Below are positions 10,716-21,690 of a stretch of 64,000 nucleotides of DNA, piece after piece. The translations under genes were made by a program, and so were the position numbers. The stretch spans positions 75,285,713 to 75,349,712 of the forward strand of contig NC_030816.1 in NCBI RefSeq assembly GCF_001704415.2, given 5' to 3'. The stretch comes from Capra hircus. Lineage: Eukaryota > Chordata > Mammalia > Artiodactyla > Bovidae. The notes under the pieces are model-generated. The model saw only the letters and a list, made by a program, of their open reading frames with translations, was not told where the DNA came from and searched no databases. The first letter of the stretch is position 1; every line of letters starts with the position of its first letter.

Positions 10716-10835
10716 TGAAGTGAAAGTGTCAGTCACTCAGTCGTGTCTGACTCTTCGTGACCCCATCGACTGTAGCCCGCTGGGCTCCTCTGTCCGTAGA
10801 ATTCTCCAGGCAAGAATACTGGAGTGAGTTGCCAT
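10716..10835 (-). mobile_element. Bov-tA SINE, truncated
   Basis: Minus-strand copy starting at gaagtgaaagtgtcagtcac and ending at gagtgagttgccattt, so the tRNA-like 5' half is missing. The truncation point directly abuts the RPL10-derived sequence. Confidence 0.85.
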
Positions 10836-10839
10836 TTGG

Positions 10840-11230
10840 AGACAGCCCTTTCCAGGGGACATTCGTGTCTGGCATGCTGTCCCCAGTCTAGGCTCCAGAC
10901 AGGTATGCATGGTGCCTTTGGAAAGCACCAGGGCGCGATCGCCAGAGTCCACATTGGCCAGGTCATAATGTCCATCCGCACCAAGCTGCAGAACACGGAG
11001 CAGGTGAAGTTCAAGTTCCCTGGCTGCTGGAAGATCCGCAGAAGTGGGGATTTACTAAGTTTAATGTGGATGAAGTTGAAAACTTAGCAGAAAAGCAGCT
11101 TGTCCCAGAGAGCTGTGAGGTTGAATACGTCCCTATTCCCAGCCCCCTGGACAAATGGTGGGCCCTGCGCTCCTGAGAGCCCAGACACTGTCCCCTCCTT
11201 AACACCCACCAGTAAATCCTACTTTAAAGG
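10840..11230 (+). pseudogene. RPL10: processed pseudogene of RPL10 (ribosomal protein uL16), 5'-truncated
   Basis: From 10892 the sequence translates to RLQTGMHGAFGKHQGAIARV and HIGQVIMSIRTKLQNTEQVK, unmistakably uL16. A reading-frame slip near 11040 moves the match to another frame (KWGFTKFNVDEVENLAEKQL, then DKWWALRS and a stop at 11174-11176). Relative to the recalled parent it lacks about 7 residues after LQN.EHV and has lost the N-terminal half; 10861-10890 is a decayed, partly deleted match to the preceding segment. A 3' UTR match follows (cccctccttaacacccacc), with an altered poly(A) signal agtaaa at about 11211. No introns: a retrocopy. Not functional. Confidence 0.92.
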
Positions 11231-11314
11231 CTTTTTCCCCCGTTGCATTAAAGCTGTATGGGACAAAGACATTGATGTTTTGATTATAATACTGAATTTT
11301 CATTTGGTGGGTAG

Positions 11315-11451
11315 GTGTTAGCTTAGATGGAAAGAAGATCTTGGTAATAGGAGCCCATGGGTCTTTGGAAGCCACCCTGCAGTGTCTGTTCCAGAGAAAA
11401 GGGTCCATGACAATGAGCTCCCAGTGGAAAACACCTCAGCTTCAAGGCAAG
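11315..11451 (+). CDS. MTHFD1L: MTHFD1L exon (in-window exon 6)
   Basis: The 137-bp exon runs from phase 1 to phase 0: GT completes the split Gly 139, then VSLDGKKILVIGAHGSLEAT and LQCLFQRKGSMTMSSQWKTP, QLQGK (residues 140-184). Acceptor ggtgggtag, donor gtaagc. GKKILVIGAHGSLEA is the remnant of the Rossmann loop; MTHFD1 has GRHAVVVGRSKIVGAP here, so the dinucleotide-binding GRSxxVG is replaced by GAHGSLEA, consistent with loss of NADP-dependent activity. Confidence 0.97.
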
Positions 11452-11559
11452 GTAAGCATCTTTCATGTTGGAAACATATCTTCAAATGCTTATATTAGAA
11501 AAGGAGGACTGGAAATGCACAGACCAAGCATTTTAATATAAGAGATTAGAGAAAGAACA

Positions 11560-12880
11560 GCAGAAAAATCTCAAAGGATGAAAGCAAAGAACAGAGATTT
11601 CTATTGCAAAGCCATAATCAGTTCTTGGAAAAGTCTAATAATAGAGACACATCACTAGCCAATATGATTGAGAGGAAAAGAGAACACCAGCAATGTCAGG
11701 AATGAACAAGGATACATAAACACAGAAGCAATAACTATTTTTTTAAAAAGGTGAGTATGAGCAACTTTATGCTGATAAATCTGAAAACTTGTAAAAATGG
11801 ATTCACATAAAATTGAATAGTATGTAACGTTGAAGACATTGAATCAGTCTCACAGGCAAAAATCAAACAAGCAGACAATAGTTTTATAAATGAGCTACCA
11901 CAGTCAAACAAGATAGGAGAAGACAGAACATTTTGTAGCTCATGAGTTCCCAATGCAGATAGTGACAAGATGCTAACGGACAATTACAGGCCAGTTTCAC
12001 CTGTGAAGATAGATGAAGTATGGAAGACTCTATCAAGGTATCAGAATTACTTCACACACGCAAAAAAACCAGATATCAGAATTACTAAGAGTTCATCTGG
12101 GTTCTTGGATATAAGATCCACAGGCAAAAGCTAATTGTATTTCTAAACACCACCCCCCACAGTTATAAAATTAATTTTTAAAGAAATACAACATATGATA
12201 ACAATGAGAATATAAGGTACCTAGGAATATATTTCGGAGAAGGCAATGGCACCCCACTCCAGTACTCTTGCCTGGAAAATCCCATGGACAGAGGACCCTG
12301 GTAGGCTGCAGTCCATGGGGTCGCGAAGAGTCGGACACAACTGAGCGACTTCACTTTGACTTTTCACTTTCATACATTGGAGAAGGAAATGGCAACCCAC
12401 TCCAGTGTTCTTGCCTGGAGAATCCCAGGGACGGGGGAGCCTGGTGGGCTGCCGTCTGTGGGGTCACACAGAGTCAGACACGACTGAAGTGACAGCAGCA
12501 GCAGCAGCAGGAATATATTTAACAAAGGCTATTTCTGACCTTTTGAAAGAAATTGTATAATTTTTGTAAATGCCATTAAGAAGACTCAGTTAAAAGCAAA
12601 GATACCATTTCATGGATTAGAAGACTCACTCTCTCAAGGATATTGATACTGATTCTCTCCCAAATTAATCTCTATATTTGAATCAAAATCCTGACATAAT
12701 ATTATTGTGTAGCATTTGCCAAATTGATTCTAAAATGTACATGGGAGATCAGGACAAAAACAAGACAATTTTGAAGAAGCATAGAGCTATAAATATCAAT
12801 AAAGAATTTTTAAAAATAATTCGTTGGAATAAGGCAAGTTGCAGAAGGATGTATTTCATTTAACCCCATTTGCATAAGAT
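11560..12880 (+). mobile_element. old L1 fragment (ORF2 region), split by Bov-A2
   Basis: A-rich plus-strand sequence with the order of L1 ORF2 segments: aaaatctcaaaggatgaaag, gagcaactttatgctgataa, gacaattacaggccagtttc, ttggatataagatccacagg, aaaatgtacatgggagatca. Many stops and deletions; no usable ORF. Ends are approximate. Confidence 0.75.
12235..12508 (+). mobile_element. Bov-A2 SINE (dimeric) with 12-bp target-site duplication
   Basis: Two related Bov-A units in tandem: the first begins near 12236 (ggagaaggcaatggc), the second at about 12380 (ggagaaggaaatggc). It ends in a (CAG)n tail at about 12494-12510. Exact flanks aggaatatattt at 12223-12234 and 12509-12520 show insertion into the L1. 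Confidence 0.92.
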
Positions 12881-13310
12881 TTAAAGTGAATACCATGTAT
12901 ACCGTTTTAGAGCTGCTTACATATAAAGGAAAAGAAGAAGGAAATGAGCAGAAACTGAACCAATTCAGGAAAACCACGACAGGACAAACATGTGGATGTA
13001 GATGGAGAAGAGACTAGGGGACCTTCGCTTGTGTTGGTCGTACCTTTTCTTAAACCGGGCAATGGGCAGTGTGTCCAGGCGTAAAAGAATTGTAATTCTT
13101 TTACAATTTACTGTCTGAAATAGTTTCATAAAGTTCTTAATTTCAAAAACTGGCTATGAATTCCACAAATGTCAAGCGAAGTGAATTTACATTAAAAGTG
13201 CATTAAATTACCAAAATCTGAAAATACATGTTCCTCGCTTTGCAACGTGAGGATGGAGACTAGCAAGTTGTAGTCCTGTCCTGGGGGCCAAGGCATCTGG
13301 ACTGAGAGTT

Positions 13311-13351
13311 GTAATGTTTGAATGGCAAGTGTATGTATGTATGTATGTATG

Positions 13352-13382
<31 letters not shown>

Positions 13383-13399
13383 TGTTTGAATGGCAAGTG
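13311..13399. repeat. TATG microsatellite between 21-bp direct repeats
   Basis: About a dozen TATG/GTAT units (13331-13380) are bounded on both sides by the same 21 bases, gtaatgtttgaatggcaagt plus g, at 13311-13331 and 13379-13399. Confidence 0.95.
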
Positions 13400-14017
13400 G
13401 ATCTGATATATCTTGTTCTTTCTTTTTCGAAAACAGTCCTGGAACATGATCTTGCAATTACTATGTGATTTTTCAGTGGTCACCACATGGTGGCAGGCTA
13501 TTCAAGAAAATTCAGGGACAGTGTTTTGTACTTTAAAGCCCAGAATTCTGGGTTGGGACGCTTAGTGGAAGAGGACAGTAAACTTGCCCTGAACTGAACA
13601 GCTGTGACGAAAAAGAGAAAAATGCCTTCATTGGCAATTCAGTGTTTTCACAGCTGTCACAGATAGTTTTGCTAGTTGTATCTGTATTTTGGAAAAACAA
13701 AGATATCTTTCAAAGTACTTTTTTATTATGGAAATAAATCACCTTGACTATTTGGATAAAGCTCATTCTAACTTTGAGAACCGTGATTGCAAAGCTTTAC
13801 TCTCTTGATAATCTAGAAATTGGGTAACATTCTGATTTTCCTGTATCTATGGAGGTTCTCTTTAAAAGCTGACATTGCACACACGTTTGTTTTTTTTTTT
13901 TAATTCCTTGGTACTTATAGCAGTACCACTGTGAATCTTAGAGACTGGCAACTTTCATTGCTTTTATTGCTTGGACTTTATAGCCAAAAATATGGCAAGA
14001 AAGATTCCAGGCTTTTC

Positions 14018-15372
14018 ATTGTTTTTGTTTAGTCGATAAGTCTTGTCTGACTCTTTGCGACCCCATGTACTATAGCAAGCCAGGCTTCCCTATATCATGG
14101 AGCTTGCTCAAACTCATATCCACTGAGTCAGTGATGCCATTCAACTGTCTCATCCTCTGTCACCGTCTTCTTTTGCCCTTAATCGTTCCCAGCATCCGGG
14201 TCTTTTCCAGTGAGTCACTTTTTCATATCAAGTGGCCAAAATATTGGAGCTTCAGCTTCAGCATCAGTCCTTCCAATGAATATTGAGGGTTGATTTCCTT
14301 TAGGATGGACTGGTTCTGTTTCCCGGCAGTCCAAGGACTCTCAAGAGTCTTCTCCGACACCACAGTTCAACAGCATGCATTCTTTGGCTCTCAGCCTTCT
14401 TTATGGTCCAGCTGTCATAGCCGTATATGACTACTGGAACAACCATAACTTTAACTATACAGACCTTTGTTGACAAAGTAATGTCTCTGCTTTTTAATAC
14501 TCTAAGTTTATCATAGCTTTTTTTCTAAGGAGCAAGTGTCTTTTATTTTCATGGCTGCCGTTAACTGTCCACAGTGCCTTTGGAGCCAAGAAAATAAACT
14601 CTGCCATTGTTTCCACTTTTTCCCTTTCCATGTGCCATGAAATGATGTGACTGGATGCCATGATCTTAGTTTTTCGAACGTTGAGTTCTCAGCTAGCAGT
14701 TTCATTCTCCTCATCCAGAGGCTTTTTAGTTCCTCTTCACTTTCTACCGTTAGGGTGGTGTCATCTGCGTATCTGAGATTGTTATTTCTCCTGGCTGTCT
14801 TGATTCCAGCTTGTGATTCATCCAGCCCGGCATTTCACATGATGTACTCTGCATAGACGTTAAATAAGCAGGGTGACAACATACAGCCTCGATGTACTCT
14901 GTTCCCAATTTGGAACCAGTCCGTTGTTCCATGTCTGGTTCTAACTGTTACTTTTTGACCTGCATACAGGTTTCTCAGGAGGCAGGTAAGTGGTCTGGTA
15001 TTCCCATCTTTTGAAGAATTTTCCACGGTTTGTTGTGATCCACACAGTCAAAGGTTTTAGCGAAGCCAGAGAAGTCAGTGAAGGAGAAATAGAGGTTTTG
15101 CTGGCATTGTCTTGCTTTTTCTGTGATCCAGTGGATGTTGGCAATTTGATCTCTGCCAAAACTTCCTCTGACTTTTCTAAATCCAGCTTCTACATCTAGA
15201 AGTTCTTGGTTCATGTACTGCGGAAGCCTAGCTTGAAGGATTTTGAGCGTTACCTTGCTAGCATGTGAAATGAGCACAGTTGTATTGTAGTTTGAACATT
15301 CTTGGCATTGCCTTTCTTTGGGATTGGAGTGAAAACTGACATTTTCCAGTCCTGTGACCACTGCTTAGCTTT
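14018..15372 (-). mobile_element. BovB LINE fragment with reverse-transcriptase region
   Basis: The longest BovB copy here. Minus strand runs from about 15372 (mid-ORF2) to the 3' end near 14018. Recognisable RT pieces in order: LLRNLYAGQKVTVRTRHGTT, CMLSPCLFNVYAEYIM, and the catalytic YADD at 14760-14771 (YADDTTL). Stops and frameshifts break ORF2 into short frames, so it cannot be active. It is 5'-truncated: the endonuclease region is absent. Its many differences from the cleaner 49371-49968 copy suggest an older insertion. Confidence 0.92.
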
Positions 15373-15572
15373 CCCATAATTGTCCTTAAACTTTGTTTGG
15401 CCACCTCTACATGGTCCGCTTACACATAGCAGGCTCCCCTCCCACCGTGGAATAAAGGCTGTTTCTTTCCTTTCTTTGCACTAGCAGCTAGCACTGCCCT
15501 TGTCTCTCACTTCCCGCTAGTGTACCTCCGTGCTTCTGCCTGACATCTGACTTTTCACTATTCCTATATTTT

Positions 15573-15785
15573 GGACTCCCCTGGTGGCTCAGATAGCAAA
15601 GAATCCACCTGCAGTGAGGGAGACCTGGGTTTCATCCCTAGATTGGGAGGATCCCCTGGAAAAGGGAATGGCTACCCACTCCAGTATTCTGGCCTGGAGG
15701 ACTCCATGGACAGAGGAGCCTGGCAGGCTACAGTCCACGGGGTAGCAAAGAGTCAGACACAACTGAGCGACTTTTATTTCACTTC
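15573..15785 (+). mobile_element. Bov-tA SINE with 13-bp target-site duplication
   Basis: Plus-strand copy from actcccctggtggctcagat to ctgagcgacttttatttcac. Exact flanks attcctatatttt at 15560-15572 and 15786-15798. Confidence 0.93.
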
Positions 15786-16449
15786 ATTCCTATATTTTAT
15801 TTCTAAAACACAGACCATTGCCGGGCCTGGTTTCAGAGGGTCATCGGGCCCTCGGCAGACCATGGTATAGCAACTGATAACGGTGCAAAGAATATCCAGA
15901 CACAGATTAGTGCTGGGAGACCTGAATGGGGCAGGCTGTGTCCACCCTTATCGCACACCTCGAAAGCCTTCACTGAAAAACAGTGAAAGTATACATTTTA
16001 CAGTAGATTGGTATTTGTTTTCTAATGCCATCAACAATGTATTTTAAGATTATAGTGCATTGTAAGTACATTTTAAGATGACGCCCCGTTTAACTTCTCT
16101 TTATGAACAGTGACAAATATCAAGGGGAGAAAAGAACGAGCGAAGGCGTATAGCTGTGAGGTCACGCGATATTATCTTTGAAAAGCAATTATTTCCTGCC
16201 TGTTTGTACCTAACATGGGACAGGATGCCCTACTGGCCGTCTGGAAGGGCATTTCGAGAAGCAGAGGGGTGAGGGTTTTAGGGATAAGGTGGTGACTGTA
16301 ACACTGGAGCCCTGTTTACCACTTCTGAAGCTACATGTAGCCTTCCAAATTTGGGATGACCTCGAAGCAGTCATGACCTGCTGCAACCAGTAGGAACTGT
16401 CTTTGGAACGCTTGTGTTCCAAACATTTGTGTTCTCGGGAAGCAATATA

Positions 16450-16630
16450 ACAGGCTTTGGTGCAAACAGCTCTGGATTCAAGCCTTCGTTGTTGTTTAAC
16501 TTCTCTGAGCCTGTCTCTTCATGTGTCGAACAGGGATTTTAATACTCCAGGCCTCTCGGGGCTGCTATGAGAATTCAGTGATCCTGTCAGTTTGCTTAGC
16601 ACAGGACTTGGCACCTGTTAACATCCCCAG
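16450..16630 (+). repeat. MIR fragment
   Basis: MIR order is visible: caaacagctctggattcaag, ttaacttctctgagcctgtc, tcttcatgtgtcgaacaggg, and gctatgagaattcagtga. Confidence 0.6.
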
Positions 16631-17186
16631 TAATAGCTTGGCTGCGGCGGATGGTGAGTCAGGAAGGACACTGGCAAGTTTCACCATACAGATGTGCAGT
16701 TGATCCTTGATGTGGAGATGGAAAGGCCAGTGGGTCAATCGCTTGTAAGGAGGTAATAAAAATGTAGGATCCAGGGTTCCTTATTTAAAGCCTAGCACAC
16801 ATGCTTCCAATGTATGGCTGGGTATAAGGAGAGAGTCAGTCTGTCTGTGAGGTCTCCCAACAATACGTGGAGGCCGAGGAAACCAAATGAAAAACAAAAC
16901 TAAGAGAAAGTGTCCCTGAGAGGGTGTGTTCAGCTTTGGCCAGTCCAGGCCTGCCATCTGATCCTCAACTCCACGGCTATGGACCTCTTCCTTCCCTGAT
17001 GCCTGTGTCCCCTCAGAAGCCTCTTCACATCAGGTCACGTCCCCTGGGAATTCCTGGTTTACCAATCACTCTTTCTAGGAATAGTATGCCTTCCTGTGAT
17101 TTTGAGGGATATTTACATCAAGTTAGTTAAATAGAAATGGATTTGATCTCTATCAACAACCTAACAATCTAAGGATAGTCTTTGAA

Positions 17187-17508
17187 TATTGTTGTTGTTC
17201 AGTTGCTCAGTCATGTCTGACTCTACAACCCCATGGACTGCAGCACACCAGGCTTCCCTATCCTTCACTATCTCCTAGAGTTTGCTCAAACTCATGTCCA
17301 CTAAATCAGTGATGCCATCCAACCATCTCATCCCCTATTGTCCCCTTCTCCTCTTGCCCTCCATCTTTCCTAGCATCAGGGTCTTTTTCAGTGAATCAGC
17401 TCTTCGCATCAGGTGGCCAGAGTATTGGAACTTCAGTTTCAGCATCAGTCATTCCAGTGAATATTCAGGGTGGATTTCCTTTAAGATTGACGGGTTTGAT
17501 CTCCTTGC
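17187..17508 (-). mobile_element. BovB LINE, 3' end
   Basis: Minus-strand 3' terminus from ttgttgttcagttgctcagt through gtgatgccatccaaccatct and agcatcagggtctttttcag to gggtttgatctccttgcttt. 5'-truncated, no ORF. Confidence 0.88.
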
Positions 17509-17611
17509 TTTGCATACTGATTACATATAAAACTTTCGTGGACCCAGAATGTGAGGGATTGAGATTTGCCTTTTGAGAGAACTGCGCAAAACAGAGCGGA
17601 CTTCTATATTT

Positions 17612-17694
17612 GGAAGCTATCGTTTATAGCTTCCTTGCTGTAGCTTCATTGCTAATTGTCAATGATGCGCCTTCTGAGTGCATCATTGACAGTT
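17612..17694. repeat. two adjacent short inverted repeats
   Basis: First: ggaagctat (17612-17620) and atagcttcc (17626-17634), 9-bp arms with a 5-bp loop. Second: tgtcaatgatgc (17657-17668) and gcatcattgaca (17680-17691), exact 12-bp arms with an 11-bp loop; pairing extends with one wobble to 17654/17694. Confidence 0.9.
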
Positions 17695-18138
17695 AAGAAT
17701 ACATTTTTTGCTTCGTTCTGGAGCATCACTCTTGGGCTTTGAGACGCATTCTACATTTACATGGTGGGAGGAGAGGAATGTCTGGGCATTGGTCCAGATT
17801 AGCCACACTCTGTAGAGTGTCAGCTGTTGGTAAGCTAAAGCATTGGGTATGACATATTTGGTTTGAGCTAAGGAATCGCCCTCCTTCCTGCACCCAGACG
17901 TAGGCCCTTTACTCAGCTCCTCAGGACCCTGGAGTGGAATGACACCCTGATGTAGGAGGTAACAGCCATCTGCCTCGTGAGAATTGGCCTACATTTAGAG
18001 ATGTCCTCTTTCTCACCCCAGAGAGTTCACCCTGATGCCAGAAAGAAATGTTCTGTAATGAGTATTTGTGAGACAGAGTGGTTCCTCTCTTCAGGATAGG
18101 GAGGCTGGCTGGCACCTCAGGGCTGTGCTCTCCACCCT

Positions 18139-18156
18139 CTACTCACACACACACAC
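18139..18156. repeat. short (CA)n tract
   Basis: Eight or nine CA units, followed by interrupted CA-rich sequence to about 18180. Confidence 0.9.
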
Positions 18157-18735
18157 ACATGCACATAGAAACACACACCCATACGCTCTGCTGGCTGAAA
18201 AGCCTCTTCTGACACAGCTGGAGGAGGACGGCAAAACAGCCTCCAGCTGCAATGAATCCGGTCAGTCCCAGCTGCGTGTATAAGAAATAACCCAGAAAGA
18301 AGAGAGCCGTTTTATTTTGTTTTTTTCTCAGAGGATCTTGTTTCTCCTTCTGAGCACAGAGATTGTCAAAACTAGCACTAACAGTAAAGGAAAAAATATA
18401 GGTCTTTCACACTTGAAGGATCAAAGCAGGCCAAGCTTTTTGAGCAAAAGTTAAATTATCAGAGTCATTTTCCACTTTAAATTCAGTACATTGCATGCCT
18501 TACAAAAGGCTTTAAAAAGTGAATTGGGAAATTCTAAATATATGTGTATTATACATAGGAGAGCTTGAAAAAATACTCTTTTCCCAAGATTGGTGGGGAA
18601 ACGTTAGCTTTTAAACTGGACTAGGTTAGCCATTTACATAAGTGCTTTTTCTTTTTTCTATACTTTTTTTTTTAATACAACTTTTAATACATTTGTCTTA
18701 AATCAGGTAGGAAATTACAACTGTAGTTTCAAACC

Positions 18736-18752
18736 AAAAAAAAAAAAAAAAA
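18736..18752. repeat. poly(A) run
   Basis: Seventeen consecutive A. No retroposed gene is recognisable upstream of it. Confidence 0.9.
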
Positions 18753-18897
18753 GAATACTGACTCTTCTGGAAATCTGTATTTCCTCACATGGCTTGGAGT
18801 TAACTAACTAGTGTCTTTCCACTTCTTGTAGAGCAGGTCTAATGGCAAAAGAACTCCTCCTACTTTTTTTAATATGCCAATGTATTAAATTTTCCCT

Positions 18898-19015
18898 CTT
18901 TTTTTCCTTTTTTTGGCTACACTGCATGGCATGTGGGATCTTAATTCCCCAACCAGAAATGGAGCCCCTGCTCCCTGTGGTGGAATCGTAACCACTGGAT
19001 CACCAGGGAAGTCTG
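18898..19015 (-). mobile_element. CHR-type SINE fragment
   Basis: Reversed T-rich tail, then gcatggcatgtgggatctta, ttccccaaccagaaatggag and accactggatcaccagggaa. Confidence 0.75.
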
Positions 19016-19109
19016 TCCCCCTCTTTTTTTTTTTTGAAGTTCAGGTTTGCTGGTTATAGAATTCTCAGTTGACAGATCTTTTTTTCTTCCAGCTCTTTAA
19101 ACCAGTAAC

Positions 19110-19345
19110 ATATGGTAATGGCAATAAGGACATCGAATAATCACTGAGTTCGGGGTTACAGTGAACCAGGATTGTCCTTCACTCATGTTACCTTGTTGAT
19201 TCTGCAGCCATCCTATTAGGCTGGACTCTCACTCTTCCCATATCGCAGATAGGAAACTGAGGCTCAGAGAAGTAAAGAGACTGAGCAAATAGATATATAA
19301 TTTTAAAACATTAGCGGTGGCAGTACAACCAGTATTTTTAGCCAT
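19110..19345 (-). repeat. MIR
   Basis: Minus-strand MIR core: atcgcagataggaaactgag, gctcagagaagtaaagagac, preceded by the ttgttgattctgcagccatc arm. Confidence 0.6.
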
Positions 19346-19409
19346 TGTCTCATGTCAGCTCTTATTCCAGATAGTCACAAAACCCAATCTTTAAAACGAC
19401 CTTCCAAGT

Positions 19410-19534
19410 TTAACATTTTTTTAAATACCCCACAGCATAAGGGAACTTCATTCCCCAACCAGCAATCAGACCCGTGTGCCCTCTGCTTTGGAAGTACAGA
19501 GTCTTAACCACTGGACCACCAGAGAAATTTCCTA
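19410..19534 (-). mobile_element. CHR-type SINE fragment
   Basis: ttttttaaataccccacagc, attccccaaccagcaatcag and the reversed head ttaaccactggaccaccaga. Confidence 0.7.
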
Positions 19535-20429
19535 ATGTCTGATAATCTTTGAAACCCCAAAGTATCCAACAGCTTGGGCTGGGGAACATCAGAGGGACCA
19601 AGGTCCGAGACACTTGACTTGGGTTGAGTTCACCATTTTTTTATCCCCACTCTTACTAATCCCGCAGATAGCTTCCTAAGAGAAAGAAGCCATTTCTTCC
19701 CTGAGCTTTGAGCTTGTCACCACCCTTGCAGGCTCACTCTCCAGGAGGGATGTGTCTACCCTTTCGAGATGGCAGGGTAGGGGCCACCCTGGTCAGTTGT
19801 GTGGATTCACACTCCAGCCTATTGATGTGAGTCCCTCCCCTGACCCTAGCCCTGTGTAATGGGTGAGTGGAGGAGATACCACTGACTCCAGGGCACCACA
19901 GATCTTGTGCCAAGTAAATACTGAGGCTATTGAGCAACGTGTGATGAAGTGACCTAGATAATGTAGGCCCCTGAATTTCTCTGTTTTCACTTTAAATGGA
20001 TTGAAAAACACCTTTGGATGTCAGCTCCCTTTCTTCTCACTCTTGCTTCTGCCTGATCATTGCGTTACTTATTAACACCAGAGAAGATGGTGAATAGAAC
20101 TTTTGAAAAGCCGCCAAATCAGGCCATTTATATTTAGCAGTGTTGAGAAAAGGATCAGTGAATCTATTGAAACTTGGCATAAGATCCGGAGGGGGCATGT
20201 AAAGTCTCAGATGGTTCAAGGCGTGTGTTGCACAAAAGGACAAGGGCTCCAGGCTGTGTCTCTGCAGGGAACAGGCCACTGGCATCACCTCCTGTCTGCC
20301 TGTGGATCGTCCTTGCTTGCCTGTCCACACCATCAGCAGAGCCTGACTCCATGTTTCACTCTTCCAGCATAAATGCTTCCTAAGGGTGTAGAATTAGAAT
20401 ACTCCAGTGGGTAGGTCTTTGCATAGTCT

Positions 20430-20659
20430 ATGAGTCTTCCCAAGTGACCCTAGTGGTGAAGAACCCGCCTGCCAATGCAGGAGATTTAAGAGACTTGGGT
20501 TCGATCCTTGGGTTGGGAAGACCCCCTGGAGGAGGACATGGCAACCCACTCCAGTATTCTTGCCTGCAGAATCGCATGGACAGAGGAGCCCCAGGGCCAC
20601 AGTCCATAGAATCAAAAAGAGTCGGACACGACTGAGGTGACTTAGCACACACACACACT
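20430..20659 (+). mobile_element. Bov-tA SINE with short (CA)n tail
   Basis: Plus-strand copy (gtggtgaagaacccgcctgc, ggttcgatccttgggttggg, agagtcggacacgactgagg) ending in (CA)n at about 20645-20659. Possible duplication gtctatga (20427-20434) / gtctataa. Confidence 0.88.
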
Positions 20660-20704
20660 GTCTATAATGATAGAACACCTTACGCTTCTGTACAGATTTC
20701 ATTT

Positions 20705-20860
20705 TTCAAAGCCTTTTCATGTATTTTCTTATTAGCGTTAAACCCTGAAAATAAGGTGCTATGTGCAGTGCCTTGACCCTGGTCATCGATGACAAGAGCG
20801 CAGCCTGGACTTGAATCCAGGTCTTGAAACCCCCGCTGCTGGCTCTTCCCTCTGCACCTC
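20705..20860 (-). repeat. probable MIR
   Basis: agcgcagcctggacttgaat and ccaggtcttgaaacccccgc fit the minus-strand MIR arm with its characteristic 'ttgaacccagg' block. Confidence 0.45.
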
Positions 20861-21533
20861 AGTTCCTCTCTAGCAAGTGCAGTTTCTTCGCTTCTCAGAG
20901 GAGGCAGCTGAGGCCAGAGAGTTACTCCAGGGAAGTGGCATGCAGGAATCTGTTAATGCGCGTCCCAAGGCTCAGAATCAGAAAGCGCAAGTGTGGCAGG
21001 AACTGCAGTGCTGAATTACCCACTGTTACGCGTCAGTTCACATTAACAGCACAGCATAAGCACAGACCACAAGGCTTCTGCTTCTGAATCGAGGCTCACT
21101 TCCTGTGGGTCTAGGAACCATAACTTGATCTCTTACACATTTTTGTGCTACATGCTTCTGTGTCTCTATCATGTTAGATTATCTCTCATCACAAATACAC
21201 ACACACAGGTGTGAGCACACACTCTCTCTTTCTCAGCCTTACTTTTTAGTTTTGTTTCTTCCTAGGGTGTGAGAAAGGGAATTTTTCTGAATGAATCCTT
21301 CAAAGTATGCCCATTACTGGATTTGAGGTTGCGTTTTCCTTTTATCATCCATCATAATTTATGTGAGAATCAAGTAAACTTGAAGAGGGATTAACTGTCT
21401 TTTCTATCATTTGGGACACAACTGACTGTCTTTGATACTCTCTTTTCATATGTTGAGCAGTAAGTATTTTAAATGATAAGGTAAGACATGAATTTTTGAG
21501 AAAAAGGAAGGTTATTTATTGACCCTTTGAGGT

Positions 21534-21690
21534 TTGACCCCAGGGTCGGGAAGATCCCCTGGAGGAGGAAATGGCAACCCACTCCAGTGTTCTTGCCAGG
21601 GAAATCCCATGGACAGATGGACAGAGGAGCCTGCCAGGCTACAGTCCCTGGGGTTGCAAAGGGTCGAAACCCTCAAGCACACCACTGCTC
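21534..21690 (+). mobile_element. Bov-tA SINE, 5'-truncated
   Basis: Starts at gaccccagggtcgggaagat and runs through ccactccagtgttcttgcca to cctgccaggctacagtccct. Carries a small internal duplication gacagatggacagagg. Confidence 0.85.

Larger units (their letters stand above)
9633..11314 (+). other. MTHFD1L: intron 5 (1,682 bp)
   Basis: 9633-10560 is AT-rich and unassigned apart from a small local repeat (10012-10062). 10561-10715 is unassigned. A truncated Bov-tA (10716-10835) abuts an RPL10 processed pseudogene (10840-11230). The acceptor is tggtgggtag, a weak polypyrimidine tract. Confidence 0.8.

Noticed and set aside
10733..11014. 93-codon minus-strand ORF with fluent sequence
   Set aside because: Antisense of the Bov-tA and the RPL10 retrocopy.
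13208..13486. ORFs with HTYI repeats
   Set aside because: Translation of the TATG microsatellite.
14018..15372. Possible active reverse transcriptase gene (YADD present)
   Set aside because: BovB ORF2 remnant broken by stops and frameshifts, with no endonuclease region.
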